Shown here in pieces: positions 24,943 through 34,700 of a stretch of DNA of 64,000 nucleotides. The notes below the pieces were generated by a model. It was given only the letters and a program-made list of their open reading frames with translations. It had not been told where the DNA came from and did no database searches. The position numbers were made by a program, and so were the translations under genes. The stretch is taken from positions 434,001-498,000 of the forward strand of contig NZ_CP030048.1 in assembly GCF_015291665.1 (NCBI RefSeq), in the 5' to 3' direction. The DNA comes from Bradyrhizobium sp. CCBAU 53338. Its GTDB lineage: Bacteria; Pseudomonadota; Alphaproteobacteria; Rhizobiales; Xanthobacteraceae. Numbering within the stretch: the first letter of the stretch is position 1; each line of letters opens with the position of its first letter.

Positions 24943-27717
24943 ATGGATGATCTGTTGCGGGAGTTTCTGACGGAGACCAGCGAGAGCCTGGACACCGTCG
25001 ACAATCAGCTGGTGAAGTTCGAGCAGGAACCGAACAACGCCAAGATCCTGGATAACATCTTCCGCCTGGTCCACACCATCAAGGGTACGTGCGGCTTCCT
25101 CGGTCTGCCGCGGCTCGAAGCGCTGGCGCATGCCGGCGAGACGCTGATGGGCAAATTCCGCGACGGCATGCCGGTGACGGGACCGGCAGTGACGCTGATC
25201 CTGTCCTCGATCGACCGCATCAAGGAGATTCTGGCCGGCCTCGAGGCGACCGAAGCCGAGCCCGAAGGCAACGACCGCGATCTGATCGACAAGCTGGAAG
25301 CGATGGTCGAGCAGGGCATGGCCGCAATGGCGGCGGGGAGCTCTGCTCCCGTTGCCGAAGCCCCGCCGCTGGTGCCGGAAGCCCCTGCCGCTGCGCCCGC
25401 TGCCGCCAAGGAGATGACCACGGGCACGCTGATCGACCAGACCCTGGAGCGTCCGTTGCGTCCGGGCGAAGTCTCGCTCGACGAGCTCGAGCGCGCCTTC
25501 CGCGAGACCGCGATCGAAGCCCCGGCGCCGGTTGCCAAGGCTGAGCCGGTGGCTGAAGTCCCGGCACCTGCCGCCAGGGAGGCCGCAAAGCCTGCCAGGG
25601 AGAAGGCTGCGCCGAAGAAGTCGATGGCCGACGAGAGCGCCGGCGAGGGCGAGCGCATCGCCAACCAGTCGATCCGCGTCAACGTGGATACGCTGGAGCA
25701 CCTGATGACCATGGTCTCCGAGCTGGTGCTGACCCGCAACCAGCTGCTGGAGATCTCGAGGCGCAACGAGGACACCGAGTTCAAGGTGCCGCTGCAGCGC
25801 CTCTCCAACGTCACCGCCGAGCTGCAGGAAGGCGTCATGAAGACGCGCATGCAGCCGATCGGCAATGCCTGGCAGAAGCTGCCCCGCATCGTCCGCGACC
25901 TCTCGAGCGAACTCGGCAAGCAGATCGAGCTGGAGATGCACGGCGCCGACACCGAGCTCGACCGCCAGGTGCTCGACCTGATCAAGGACCCGCTCACCCA
26001 CATGGTGCGCAACTCCGCCGATCACGGCCTGGAGACCCCCGCCGAGCGCCTCGCTTCCGGCAAGGGCGAGCAGGGCACCATCCGCCTGTCCGCCTATCAC
26101 GAGGGCGGCCACATCATCATCTGCATCGCCGACAACGGCCGCGGCCTCAACACCGAGAAGATCAAGGCCAAGGCGCTCTCCTCAGGTCTCGTCACCGAGG
26201 CCGAACTGGAGAAGATGAGCGAAGCCCAGATCCACAAGTTCATCTTCGCGCCGGGCTTCTCGACCGCGGCCGCCATCACCTCGGTCTCGGGCCGCGGCGT
26301 CGGCATGGACGTGGTCCGCACCAATATCGACCAGATCGGCGGCACCATCGACATCAAGTCGGTCGCCGGTGAAGGCTCCTCCGTCACCATCAAGATCCCG
26401 CTGACGCTGGCGATCGTCTCCGCGCTGATCGTCGAGGCCGCCGGTGACCGCTTCGCCATCCCGCAGCTCTCGGTGGTCGAGCTGGTGCGTGCCCGCGCCA
26501 ACTCCGAGCACCGCATCGAGCGCATCAAGGACACCGCGGTCCTTCGCCTGCGCAACAAGCTGCTGCCGCTGATCCACCTGAAGAAGCTGCTCAAGATCGA
26601 CGACGGCGCGGCCAGCGATCCCGAGAACGGCTTCATCGTGGTCACCCAGGTCGGCAGCCAGACCTTCGGCATCGTCGTCGACGGCGTGTTCCACACCGAA
26701 GAGATCGTGGTCAAGCCGATGTCGACGAAGCTCCGCCACATCGACATGTTCTCCGGCAATACCATTTTGGGCGATGGCGCCGTCATCATGATCATCGACC
26801 CCAACGGCATTGCCAAGGCGCTCGGCGCCGCCGGCTCCTCGGCCCATGACATGGCCGACGACAATGGCGCGCTCCACATCGGCTCGGGCGAGCAGACCAC
26901 CTCGCTGCTGGTGTTCCGCGCCGGCTCCAGCCAGCCCAAGGCGGTCCCGCTTGGCCTCGTCACGCGCCTGGAAGAGCTGCCGGCCGACAAGATCGAGTTC
27001 TCCAACGGCCGCTACATGGTGCAGTACCGCGAGCAGCTGATGCCGCTGGTGGCCATGGACGGCGTCAGCATCGCCAGCCAGGGCGCCCAGCCGATCCTGG
27101 TGTTCGCCGATGACGGCCGCTCCATGGGCCTCGTCGTCGACGAGATCATCGACATCGTCGAGGAGCGCCTCAACATCGAGGTCGGCGGCTCGGCTAGCGG
27201 CATCCTCGGCTCGGCCGTGATCAAGGGCCAGGCCACCGAGGTGATCGACGTCGGCCACTTCCTGCCCATGGCGTTCGCCGACTGGTTCACCCGCAAGGAG
27301 ATGAAGCCGTCGATGCACTCGCAGTCGGTGCTGCTGGTCGACGACAGCGCGTTCTTCCGCAACATGCTGGCGCCGGTGCTGAAAGCGGCCGGCTACCGCG
27401 TCCGCACCGCGCCGACCGCGCAGGAGGGCCTGGCTGCCTTGCGCGCGCAGAACTTCGACGTGGTCCTGACCGACATCGAGATGCCCGACATGAACGGGTT
27501 CGAGTTCGCCGAGACCATTCGTTCCGACAGCAATCTGGGCGCGATGCCGATCATCGGCCTGTCCGCGCTGGTGTCGCCGGCGGCGATCGAGCGCGGCCGT
27601 CAGGCCGGCTTCCACGACTATGTTGCCAAGTTCGACCGTCCCGGTCTGATCGCGGCGCTGAAGGAGCAGACCGCGGGCGCCGCCGGCGCCTCCGAGCTGA
27701 GCCGGGCGGCGGCGTAA
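24943..27717 (+). CDS. cheA: Hybrid chemotaxis histidine kinase CheA with C-terminal receiver
   Basis: A 924-residue CheA. In order: an Hpt/P1 domain with His44 in LVHTIKGTCGFLG; an Ala/Pro-rich linker (about 130-225) in place of a clear CheY-binding P2; the P3 dimerisation helices (VDTLEHLMTMVSELVLTRNQ); the P4 ATPase (DPLTHMVRNSADHGLE, GRGVGMDVVRTNI); two CheW-like P5 segments; and a C-terminal receiver (LLVDDSAFFRNML, VLTDIEMPDMNGFEF). The fused receiver could act as a phosphate sink. It starts the operon cheA-cheW-cheY-cheR-PilZ-like. Confidence 0.95.
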   Translation: MDDLLREFLTETSESLDTVDNQLVKFEQEPNNAKILDNIFRLVHTIKGTCGFLGLPRLEALAHAGETLMGKFRDGMPVTGPAVTLILSSIDRIKEILAGLEATEAEPEGNDRDLIDKLEAMVEQGMAAMAAGSSAPVAEAPPLVPEAPAAAPAAAKEMTTGTLIDQTLERPLRPGEVSLDELERAFRETAIEAPAPVAKAEPVAEVPAPAAREAAKPAREKAAPKKSMADESAGEGERIANQSIRVNVDTLEHLMTMVSELVLTRNQLLEISRRNEDTEFKVPLQRLSNVTAELQEGVMKTRMQPIGNAWQKLPRIVRDLSSELGKQIELEMHGADTELDRQVLDLIKDPLTHMVRNSADHGLETPAERLASGKGEQGTIRLSAYHEGGHIIICIADNGRGLNTEKIKAKALSSGLVTEAELEKMSEAQIHKFIFAPGFSTAAAITSVSGRGVGMDVVRTNIDQIGGTIDIKSVAGEGSSVTIKIPLTLAIVSALIVEAAGDRFAIPQLSVVELVRARANSEHRIERIKDTAVLRLRNKLLPLIHLKKLLKIDDGAASDPENGFIVVTQVGSQTFGIVVDGVFHTEEIVVKPMSTKLRHIDMFSGNTILGDGAVIMIIDPNGIAKALGAAGSSAHDMADDNGALHIGSGEQTTSLLVFRAGSSQPKAVPLGLVTRLEELPADKIEFSNGRYMVQYREQLMPLVAMDGVSIASQGAQPILVFADDGRSMGLVVDEIIDIVEERLNIEVGGSASGILGSAVIKGQATEVIDVGHFLPMAFADWFTRKEMKPSMHSQSVLLVDDSAFFRNMLAPVLKAAGYRVRTAPTAQEGLAALRAQNFDVVLTDIEMPDMNGFEFAETIRSDSNLGAMPIIGLSALVSPAAIERGRQAGFHDYVAKFDRPGLIAALKEQTAGAAGASELSRAAA

Positions 27718-27740
27718 GACCGGGATCAGGAGAGATTGCA

Positions 27741-28214
27741 ATGAGCAAGAAGACCCAGTCCACCGAAGGCGCCATGGTCGAATACGTCACCGCGATGATC
27801 GGCGGCCAGCTGTTCGGCCTGCCGATCTCCCGCGTCCAGGACGTGTTCATGCCCGAGCGCGTTACCCGCGTTCCCTTGTCCTCGCGCGAGATCTCGGGCG
27901 TCTTGAACCTGCGCGGCCGCATCGTCACCGTGGTCGACATGCGCGCCCGTCTCGGCCTGCCCAGGGACGAGGACGGCAAGACGCCGATGGCGGTCGGCGT
28001 CGACCTGCGCGGCGAATCCTATGGCCTCCTGATCGACCAGATCGGCGAGGTGCTGCGCCTGCCCGAGGACAGCAAGGAAGAGAACCCGGTCAACCTCGAC
28101 CCCCGCATGGCCAAGCTCGCCGGCGGCGTCCACCGTCTCGACGGCCAGCTCATGGTCGTCCTCGACGTCGATCGCGTCCTCGAGCTCAAGACCGACGTGC
28201 AAATGGCCGCCTGA
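27741..28214 (+). CDS. cheW: Chemotaxis coupling protein CheW
   Basis: A 157-residue CheW that links CheA to chemoreceptors. It shows the typical order FGLPISRVQDVFMPERVTRV, then GVLNLRGRIVTVVDMRARLG and a final strand-rich LMVVLDVDRVLEL. It lies 23 bp after cheA, clearly co-transcribed. Confidence 0.95.
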   Translation: MSKKTQSTEGAMVEYVTAMIGGQLFGLPISRVQDVFMPERVTRVPLSSREISGVLNLRGRIVTVVDMRARLGLPRDEDGKTPMAVGVDLRGESYGLLIDQIGEVLRLPEDSKEENPVNLDPRMAKLAGGVHRLDGQLMVVLDVDRVLELKTDVQMAA

Positions 28215-28248
28215 ACTTTCACAAAGACATTCGAGCCGGAGATCCAAG

Positions 28249-28638
28249 ATGAAGACCTGTTTGGTGGTTGACGATTCCAGCATCGTTCGCAAGGTCGCGC
28301 GTCGCATCGTCGAGGCGCTGGGCTTCCAGGTCATCGAAGCGGAAGACGGCGTCGAGGCGCTGGTCCACTGCAAGAAGGCCATGCCGGAAGCCATCCTGCT
28401 CGATTGGAACATGCCCGTGATGGACGGCTTCCAGTTCCTGGGCACGCTGCGCCGTATGCCCGGCGGCGATGAGCCCAAGGTGGTGTTCTGCACCACCGAG
28501 AACGGCATCGACCACATCACCAAGGCGATGGGCGGCGGTGCCAACGAGTACATCATGAAGCCTTTCGACAAGGAAATCGTGTTGGCGAAGTTCCAGGAGG
28601 TCGGGCTGGTCGCGCGCGAAGAAGAGACCGCAGCCTGA
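28249..28638 (+). CDS. cheY: Chemotaxis response regulator CheY
   Basis: A 129-residue single receiver. It shows CLVVDDSSIVRKVARRIVE, Asp52 in LLDWNMPVMDGFQFL, the conserved Thr in VVFCTTE and the Lys in IMKPFDKE. It would shuttle CheA's phosphoryl group to the motor or another target. It lies 34 bp after cheW and 34 bp before cheR; the cheB that usually accompanies these genes is missing here. Confidence 0.93.
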   Translation: MKTCLVVDDSSIVRKVARRIVEALGFQVIEAEDGVEALVHCKKAMPEAILLDWNMPVMDGFQFLGTLRRMPGGDEPKVVFCTTENGIDHITKAMGGGANEYIMKPFDKEIVLAKFQEVGLVAREEETAA

Positions 28639-28672
28639 AAATACACCTGCCAGTAGCGTCAAGAGGTATCCT

Positions 28673-29551
28673 GTGAACGCGCCCGATTACGAGTATCTGC
28701 GTAAGTTGCTGAAAGAGCGCTCCGGTCTCGACCTGTCCGCCGACAAGCAATATCTGATCGAAAGCCGCCTGCTGCCGCTGGCGCGAAAGGCCGGGCTCTC
28801 CGGCATCCCCGAGCTGGTGCAGAAGCTGCAAGGCGGATCGAGCGCGCTGATCACCAGCGTGATCGAAGCCATGACCACCAACGAGACCTTCTTCTTCCGC
28901 GACAAGGTCCCGTTCGATCACTTCCGCGACACCATCATGCCGGAGGTTCTCAAGGCCCGTGCCGCTCGCCGCAGCGTGCGGATCTGGTGCGCCGCGGGCT
29001 CGACCGGGCAGGAGCCCTATTCGCTGGCAATGACCCTGAAGGAGATGAGTGCGGCGCTCACCGGATGGCGTGTCGAGATCATCGCGACCGACCTCTCGCA
29101 GGAGGTGCTCGAGAAGGCCAAGGCCGGCGTCTACAGCCAGTTCGAGGTGCAGCGCGGTCTGCCGATCCAGATGCTGATGAAATATTTCAAGCAGACCGGC
29201 GAGACCTGGCAGGTCCATCCCGAGCTGCGCGCGATGATCCAGCACCGGCAGCTCAATCTGCTGCAGGACTTCTCCCACCTCGGCACGTTCGACGTCATCT
29301 TCTGCCGCAACGTGTTGATCTATTTCGATCAGGAAACCAAGATCAACATCTTCAACCGCCTCGCCCGCCAGATCGAGCCCGACGGCTTCCTGGTGCTCGG
29401 CGCGGCGGAGACCGTGGTCGGACTGACCGATACGTTCAGGCCGATCACCGATCGCCGCGGCCTCTACAAGCCGAACGATCCGCGTGCGGCTGCGGCCAAG
29501 CCGGCTGCCGACGCGGCTGCGGCGCCGCGCATGGCGATGGCAGGACGATAG
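28673..29551 (+). CDS. cheR: Chemotaxis protein methyltransferase CheR
   Basis: A 292-residue SAM-dependent methyltransferase that would methylate chemoreceptor glutamates. It shows the N-terminal helical domain (YEYLRKLLKERSGLDLSADK), then TTNETFFFRD, RIWCAAGSTGQEPYSLAM (SAM site) and FDVIFCRNVLIYFD. The GTG start at 28673 follows AAGAGG. The C-terminus has an Ala-rich tail. Confidence 0.94.
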   Translation: MNAPDYEYLRKLLKERSGLDLSADKQYLIESRLLPLARKAGLSGIPELVQKLQGGSSALITSVIEAMTTNETFFFRDKVPFDHFRDTIMPEVLKARAARRSVRIWCAAGSTGQEPYSLAMTLKEMSAALTGWRVEIIATDLSQEVLEKAKAGVYSQFEVQRGLPIQMLMKYFKQTGETWQVHPELRAMIQHRQLNLLQDFSHLGTFDVIFCRNVLIYFDQETKINIFNRLARQIEPDGFLVLGAAETVVGLTDTFRPITDRRGLYKPNDPRAAAAKPAADAAAAPRMAMAGR

Positions 29552-29553
29552 AC

Positions 29554-29871
29554 ATGGCCGAGGATGGCAAGGGCACGGAGCGCGTCACGTTCAGTCGGGG
29601 CTATGATGTCTGCATCATGGCCATCGACGGCACCTGGCGGCGCGACTGCACCCTCAATGCGATTTCCGATACCGACGCCATCCTCACGGTGGAGGGCTCG
29701 ATCCAGGGCTTGAACCTGAAGGAGTTCTTCCTGCTGCTGTCGTCCACGGGCCTTGCCTACCGCCGCTGCGAGCTGGTGCGCGTCAACGGCGCCGAGATGG
29801 ACATCCAGTTCCTGCGCGGCAAGAACCGCAAGAAGCGCGGCGCAGCCAATGGCCAGGACGCGGTGGCGTGA
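29554..29871 (+). CDS. PilZ-like domain protein
   Basis: A 105-residue protein starting 2 bp after the cheR stop, so co-translated. The sequence from RVTFSRGYDVCIMAIDGTWR through DCTLNAISDTDAILTVEG resembles a PilZ c-di-GMP-binding barrel, but a clear RxxxR motif is missing, so ligand binding is doubtful. The C-terminus is very basic (RGKNRKKRGAA). It could tie the chemotaxis output to c-di-GMP or to the motor. Confidence 0.7.
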   Translation: MAEDGKGTERVTFSRGYDVCIMAIDGTWRRDCTLNAISDTDAILTVEGSIQGLNLKEFFLLLSSTGLAYRRCELVRVNGAEMDIQFLRGKNRKKRGAANGQDAVA

Positions 29872-30013
29872 TCGCCGCGCGTTTCGGGCTGCCTTTCCCT
29901 GACGCGTTGCTTCACATTTTCTGAAAACATCCGACCGAATTCGCAGGCGTAGCTTTACGTCGCCTAAGCGCGGACCGTGTATCGATTGACGGTCGCAATT
30001 TCAGGGTCCGGCC

Positions 30014-30517
30014 ATGCCAAGAAGCTCTCTCTCCCCCATCCCGTCAAATCTGCCCGACGTCGCCGAGCGGCGCGCGCTTCAGCTCCTGGTGGTCGATGAC
30101 GACGCCACCCAGCGCAGCCTGATCACGGTCGCCGCCAGGCAGGCCGGCCACGAGGTCGCCGTTGCGCCGTCGGTCGCCGAGGCGATCGAAAAGCTGCGCG
30201 CTGCGCGCTTCGACTGCGTGACGCTCGATCTCGTGCTGGAGGACGGCGACGGCATCGACGTGCTGCGCGAGATGGCGGCCGCGAAATTCTCGGGCTCGGT
30301 GATCGTGATCAGCGGCATGGACGGCAAGCGCCGCAGCGCCGCCCGCAACTTCGCCCGCTCGGTCGGGATCGAGCTTCAGAGCCTGCCGAAGCCGCTGGAT
30401 CTCGCGGCGCTGCGCATCAGTCTCGCCAATCTCGGCAAGACCGCGATGGGACTGCCGACGATCCATACCTGGGGCGGCGTCGCCACCGACGCGATCGTGG
30501 AACGGCACCGCGCCTGA
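30014..30517 (+). CDS. Response regulator receiver protein
   Basis: A 167-residue receiver with QLLVVDDDATQRSLITVAAR, acceptor Asp in CVTLDLVLEDGDGI, Ser in IVISGMDGK and Lys in LPKPLD. A short C-terminal extension (WGGVATDAIVERHRA) is not a known output domain. It follows the che operon by about 140 bp and may be part of the same pathway. Confidence 0.85.
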   Translation: MPRSSLSPIPSNLPDVAERRALQLLVVDDDATQRSLITVAARQAGHEVAVAPSVAEAIEKLRAARFDCVTLDLVLEDGDGIDVLREMAAAKFSGSVIVISGMDGKRRSAARNFARSVGIELQSLPKPLDLAALRISLANLGKTAMGLPTIHTWGGVATDAIVERHRA

Positions 30518-30571
30518 GGCGCGGCGCTGGCCTGCGATCAGCTGCGGCAAATCAGCCGGGCCGATCGCGGC

Positions 30572-30874
30572 CTATGCGGGACTGCCGGATTCCGACAGAT
30601 TCTGAAGGGCCTGGCCGAGCTCCGCCCGGCAGGCGTTGAGGGCGGCTCTCGCCGCGGTGAAGCGAGGCGTGACGTCGTCGAGCACGACGATCTCGGTGGA
30701 ACCCAGATCGGCACTCACGATAGAGCCATCGTCTTCAGGCTCCATCGCCGCGTCGATCAGACGCAGACTGATCTCCATGCGCGCGATCAGTGAGCGAAGT
30801 TCGGCTGCGATCAACTGACGGCTGTCGGTTTCGGCCATCGCGGCGAGCGGGGGTGTGCCAGCGTAATTTAGCAT
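30572..30874 (-). CDS. Hypothetical protein
   Basis: A 100-residue protein from the ATG at 30874 (MLNYAGTPPLAAMAETDSRQ). It is largely helical and acidic in the middle (DAAMEPEDDGSIVSADLG), with no signal peptide. It is convergent with the receiver gene at 30014 and divergent from the FixJ-type gene. The function is unknown. Confidence 0.6.
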   Translation of the reverse strand: MLNYAGTPPLAAMAETDSRQLIAAELRSLIARMEISLRLIDAAMEPEDDGSIVSADLGSTEIVVLDDVTPRFTAARAALNACRAELGQALQNLSESGSPA

Positions 30875-31037
30875 GGATATTCTCCGTCCCCCGCAATAAG
30901 GCACCTCGGCGCTACTTGTGCGTTAAGTTCATGTCCCGTACAAATGCGGGTGGGCCGAATCTGCGCCGAAAGCCGTAATGTCAGGCGCGGACGCGAGTCC
31001 TTGAATGCCGACGTGGGTTGGCGAATGGACGTGGCAC

Positions 31038-31673
31038 ATGGTCGAACAAACCTCCCGTGGTGAGATCTTCGTGGTCGATGACGACCCCGCTGTTCGCGAC
31101 ACCCTGTCGATGGTGTTGAAGGCGGCGGGCTATGAGGTGATCTGTTTCGCCGACGGCGCAGCACTGCTTTCCGTTGCACGAAACCGCACGCCGGCTGCGA
31201 TCCTCCTCGACGTGCACATTCCCGGAAAGTCGGGTCTCGACATCCTGAAGGAGCTGCAAGGCGAGGACTATCCGGCCCCCATCTTCATGATCTCCGGGCA
31301 GGGCGATATCGCGATGGCAGTGGGGGCCATCAAGAGCGGCGCGCTCGACTTCATCGAGAAGCCGTTTCGCGGCAGCGAGATCGTCGGCCGGCTGGATGAG
31401 GCGATCGGCGCTTATGCACGCAGGCAGGCAGAGAGTGCATCGCCGAAGTTCGGTTCGCTGCATTTCCCCGGACGCGAGCCGCTGACCCGACGCGAGCGCG
31501 AGGTGCTGGAGCAGTTTGCTGCCGGTGCCTCCAACAAGGAGGCCGGCCGCACGCTCGGCATCAGCCCCCGCACCATCGAGGATCACCGCGCCAACATCAT
31601 GAAGAAGCTCGGCGCCCGCAACGCCGCCGATCTGATCCGCATCGTGATGACCGCGGCCCAGCGCGCGTCGTAA
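31038..31673 (+). CDS. FixJ-type response regulator (receiver plus LuxR HTH)
   Basis: A 211-residue regulator from the ATG at 31038 (MVEQTSRGEIFVVDDDPAVR). The receiver has LLDVHIPGKSGLDIL and EKPFRG; the HTH has LTRREREVLEQFAAGASNKE and ISPRTIEDHRANIMKKLGAR. It is the only receiver in the cluster with a DNA-binding output, so it may be the transcriptional endpoint for the convergent PAS hybrid kinase (31744-35244). Confidence 0.9.
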   Translation: MVEQTSRGEIFVVDDDPAVRDTLSMVLKAAGYEVICFADGAALLSVARNRTPAAILLDVHIPGKSGLDILKELQGEDYPAPIFMISGQGDIAMAVGAIKSGALDFIEKPFRGSEIVGRLDEAIGAYARRQAESASPKFGSLHFPGREPLTRREREVLEQFAAGASNKEAGRTLGISPRTIEDHRANIMKKLGARNAADLIRIVMTAAQRAS

Positions 31674-31698
31674 GGCGCTGTTGAATCGCCGCCCTTTC

Positions 31699-31734
31699 GT
31701 CGTTCCGGATCGCGCTACGCGCGTCCGGAATGAC
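31699..31734. repeat. Palindromic element between convergent genes
   Basis: An almost perfect palindrome: GTCGTTCCGGATCGCG, a short centre, and CGCGTCCGGAATGAC. It sits between the FixJ-type gene and the hybrid kinase stop codons. It can act as a bidirectional terminator and resembles REP-like palindromes frequent in Bradyrhizobium. Confidence 0.6.
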
Positions 31735-31743
31735 ACCCAGAAT

Positions 31744-34700
31744 TCAGCTGCTCAGAGCCCTGCGGATGATCCGCGCCAGATCGGACTTGCGATAGGGCTT
31801 GGCCAGCAGCAGCACGCCTAAATCCAGCCGGCCGTGGTGGATGATCGCGTTCTCGGTATAGCCAGAGGTGTAGACCACCTTGAGGTCGGGGCGCGTCTTC
31901 ACCACCTCGTCGGCGAGCTGTCGTCCGTTCATCTTGCCGGGCATGATCACGTCGGTGAACAGCAGGTCGAACCGCGCGCCGCTCGCCACGATCGCAAGCG
32001 CTTCGGCGGCATTGGCGGCTTGCAGGGTGACGTAGCCGAGCGAGTGCAGTTGCGCGAGCACATAGTCGCGCACGAGCCGGTCGTCCTCGACCACGAGGAT
32101 GGTCTCGTGCCCGCCCTCGACAGTCGCAGGCGTCACGCCATCGCCCACGGCGGTCGGCGTCTTGCCCGGCGGCAGGTACATCTTGATCGTGGTGCCGTGG
32201 CCTTCCTCGCTGTAGATCTTGATGTGTCCCGCGGACTGCTTGATGAAGCCGTAGACCATCGAGAGTCCGAGGCCGGTGCCCTTGCCGGGGCCCTTCGAGG
32301 TGAAGAAGGGGTCGAACACGCGCGCCAGCATATGGGACGGAATGCCGGTGCCGGTGTCGCTCACCGCGATCAGCGCGTAGTGTCCGGGCCTGACGTCGTT
32401 GACGCTGGCATAGACCTCGTCGAGATAGGCGGCGCCCGTCTCCACGATCAGCTTGCCGCCGCCGGGCATCGCGTCGCGCGCGTTGAGTGCGAGGTTGAGG
32501 ATGGCCGTGGTGAGCTGGTTCGGATCGACGATCGCGACGCAGCTCTCGTCCTCGAACACGGATTCGATCTGGATCTGCTCACCCAGCGTCGGCCGCAGCA
32601 GTTTTGCGGTGTCGATGATCAGCGAGTTGATGTCGATCTCGCGCGGCTGGAGCGGCTGCTTGCGGGCAAAGGCGAGCAGATGCTGGGTCAGCTCGGCGCC
32701 GCGGCCGGCGGCCTCGTCGATCATCTTCGTGATCGCGGCAAGCCCCGGATCCTTCGCCACCGCGTCCGCCAGGATCTCGATCGTGCCGGTGATGACGGTG
32801 AGGATGTTGTTGAAATCGTGCGCCACGCCGCCGGTGAGCTGGCCCACCGCCTCCATCTTCTCGGCGTGGCGGATGCGCTCCTCGGAGGCGATCTTGTCGG
32901 TGAGGTCGCGGTAGAACACGTTGAACAGGATGCCCTCGCGGCGCCGCAGCGCCGTGACGCTGAGTTCGGCCCTGAATTCCTTGCCGTCGCGGCGGCGGAC
33001 CATCAGTTCGCGGCGGCGGTTGAGGGTATGGCCTTCGGCGGAATCGAGGAAGCGGGCGAGGCCGGCCTTGACCCTCTCGCGCTCGCTCTCCGCGACGATC
33101 AGGTCGACGGCGTTCTTGCCGAGCGCCTCGTCGCGCCGCCAGCCGAACAGCTCCTCGGCTCGCGAGCTCCAGTTCAGGATGGTGCTGTGGGCGTCGGTCT
33201 GGACGAAGGCGTCGAGCGCGGTCTCGACGATGTTGCGCGCAAGCTGCTCGCTGTCGCGCAAGGACTCGGCTGCGCGCCTCGCCTCGGTCATGTCGCGCCC
33301 GACGAAGAAGTAGCGCTTGGCCTGGTTCGACCAGTTGCCGAGCCAGGAGAGCCAGACCTCGCTGCCGTCCTTGTGCAGGCAGCGCGTGTCGGCGAGCTTG
33401 GGGTGTTCGCCGCGCCGGAGCGCGCGCATTTCCTCGCGGGATTGATCGAGATGCGAGTGGTGGATGAAATCGACGCCGCTGCGGCCGATCATTTCCTCGG
33501 GCGCATAGCCGAGAACGGTCTCGCTGCTCGGGCTGATCTGCACGATATGGCCCCGCGAGTTCATGATCATGATCAGGTCTTCGGAGGCGTCGAACAGCTG
33601 CCGCCGCTCCTCGAGCTGCTGGCGTAGCGCGCGCTCGGTCCGTCGCGCATCGGTCAGCAGCCGTGCCGTGCCCGAGGCGCCGATGATCTCGCCGGCAGGG
33701 CCCCGGATCGGCGACAGGCTCACCGAGATCTCGACCGGTGTGCCGTCCCTGCGGACGCGGACGGTTTCGAAGTGCTCGATCCGTTCGCCCTGCGCGATCC
33801 GCCGCAGATAGTCCTTGCCCTCGTCGCTGCGATCGGCCGGCAGGAGGATCGAGGTCGGCTGTCCGACCGCCTCCTCCGACGAATAGCCGTAGAGGCGTTC
33901 GGCGGCCGTGTTCCACCCGATGATGATGCCGTCGAGCGTCTGCATGACGATCGAATCGTCGGAAGATTCCACCGCTGCGCTGAACAGGCGCTCGCGCACG
34001 GCGAGCTGGTCGCGGGCGGCCTCGCTGCGGCGCCGCTCCTCGATCTCGTGCTCCAGCGCCGAGGTCTTGGCCTTGGTCTCCTCGACCATGTGGGCAAAGG
34101 CTCGCGCCAGCATGCCGGTCTCGCCGCCGGCGTCGATCGGAATCGCGGCGGGCTTGCCGCGCCCGATCGCCTCGACGGCTCTGGTGAGCCGCCCGATCGG
34201 CCGGGTCAGCGATCGCGCCAGCATCAGGGCAAGCGCGGCCGCGACCAGCACCGCGATGACGCCGATCATGAGGCTCGTGTGTTCGATGATCACGGCGGGG
34301 GCCATGAACACGGCATTGGGCACGACCCGGATGATGCCGACCCATTGCCCCTCGGCGAGGATCGCGGGCGCGATCCCGGCGCCGCTCGGCTTGCCGTTGC
34401 GTTCAGGCACGACATGGGTTGCGCCTTGCGTCGATCCGGTGACGCCTGCGAAATAGGGGAAGTCGTCCTGCCAGCGCGTCGGTGTGCCCAATTGCGAGCC
34501 GAACTCGCGGGTCCGGTCCGGGTGCACGATATAGTCGCCATTGCGGCCGACGACGTAGACCTGCTCTCCCTGTCGGGCCGTGATGCGGATGCGATCCAAC
34601 ACCTGGCGCATGTCGACGTTGACGACGACGATCCCGAACAGGCGGTGATCGGACCCGTACAGCGGTGCTGCCACGCGCAGCGTCGGCACGTAGGGCATCT

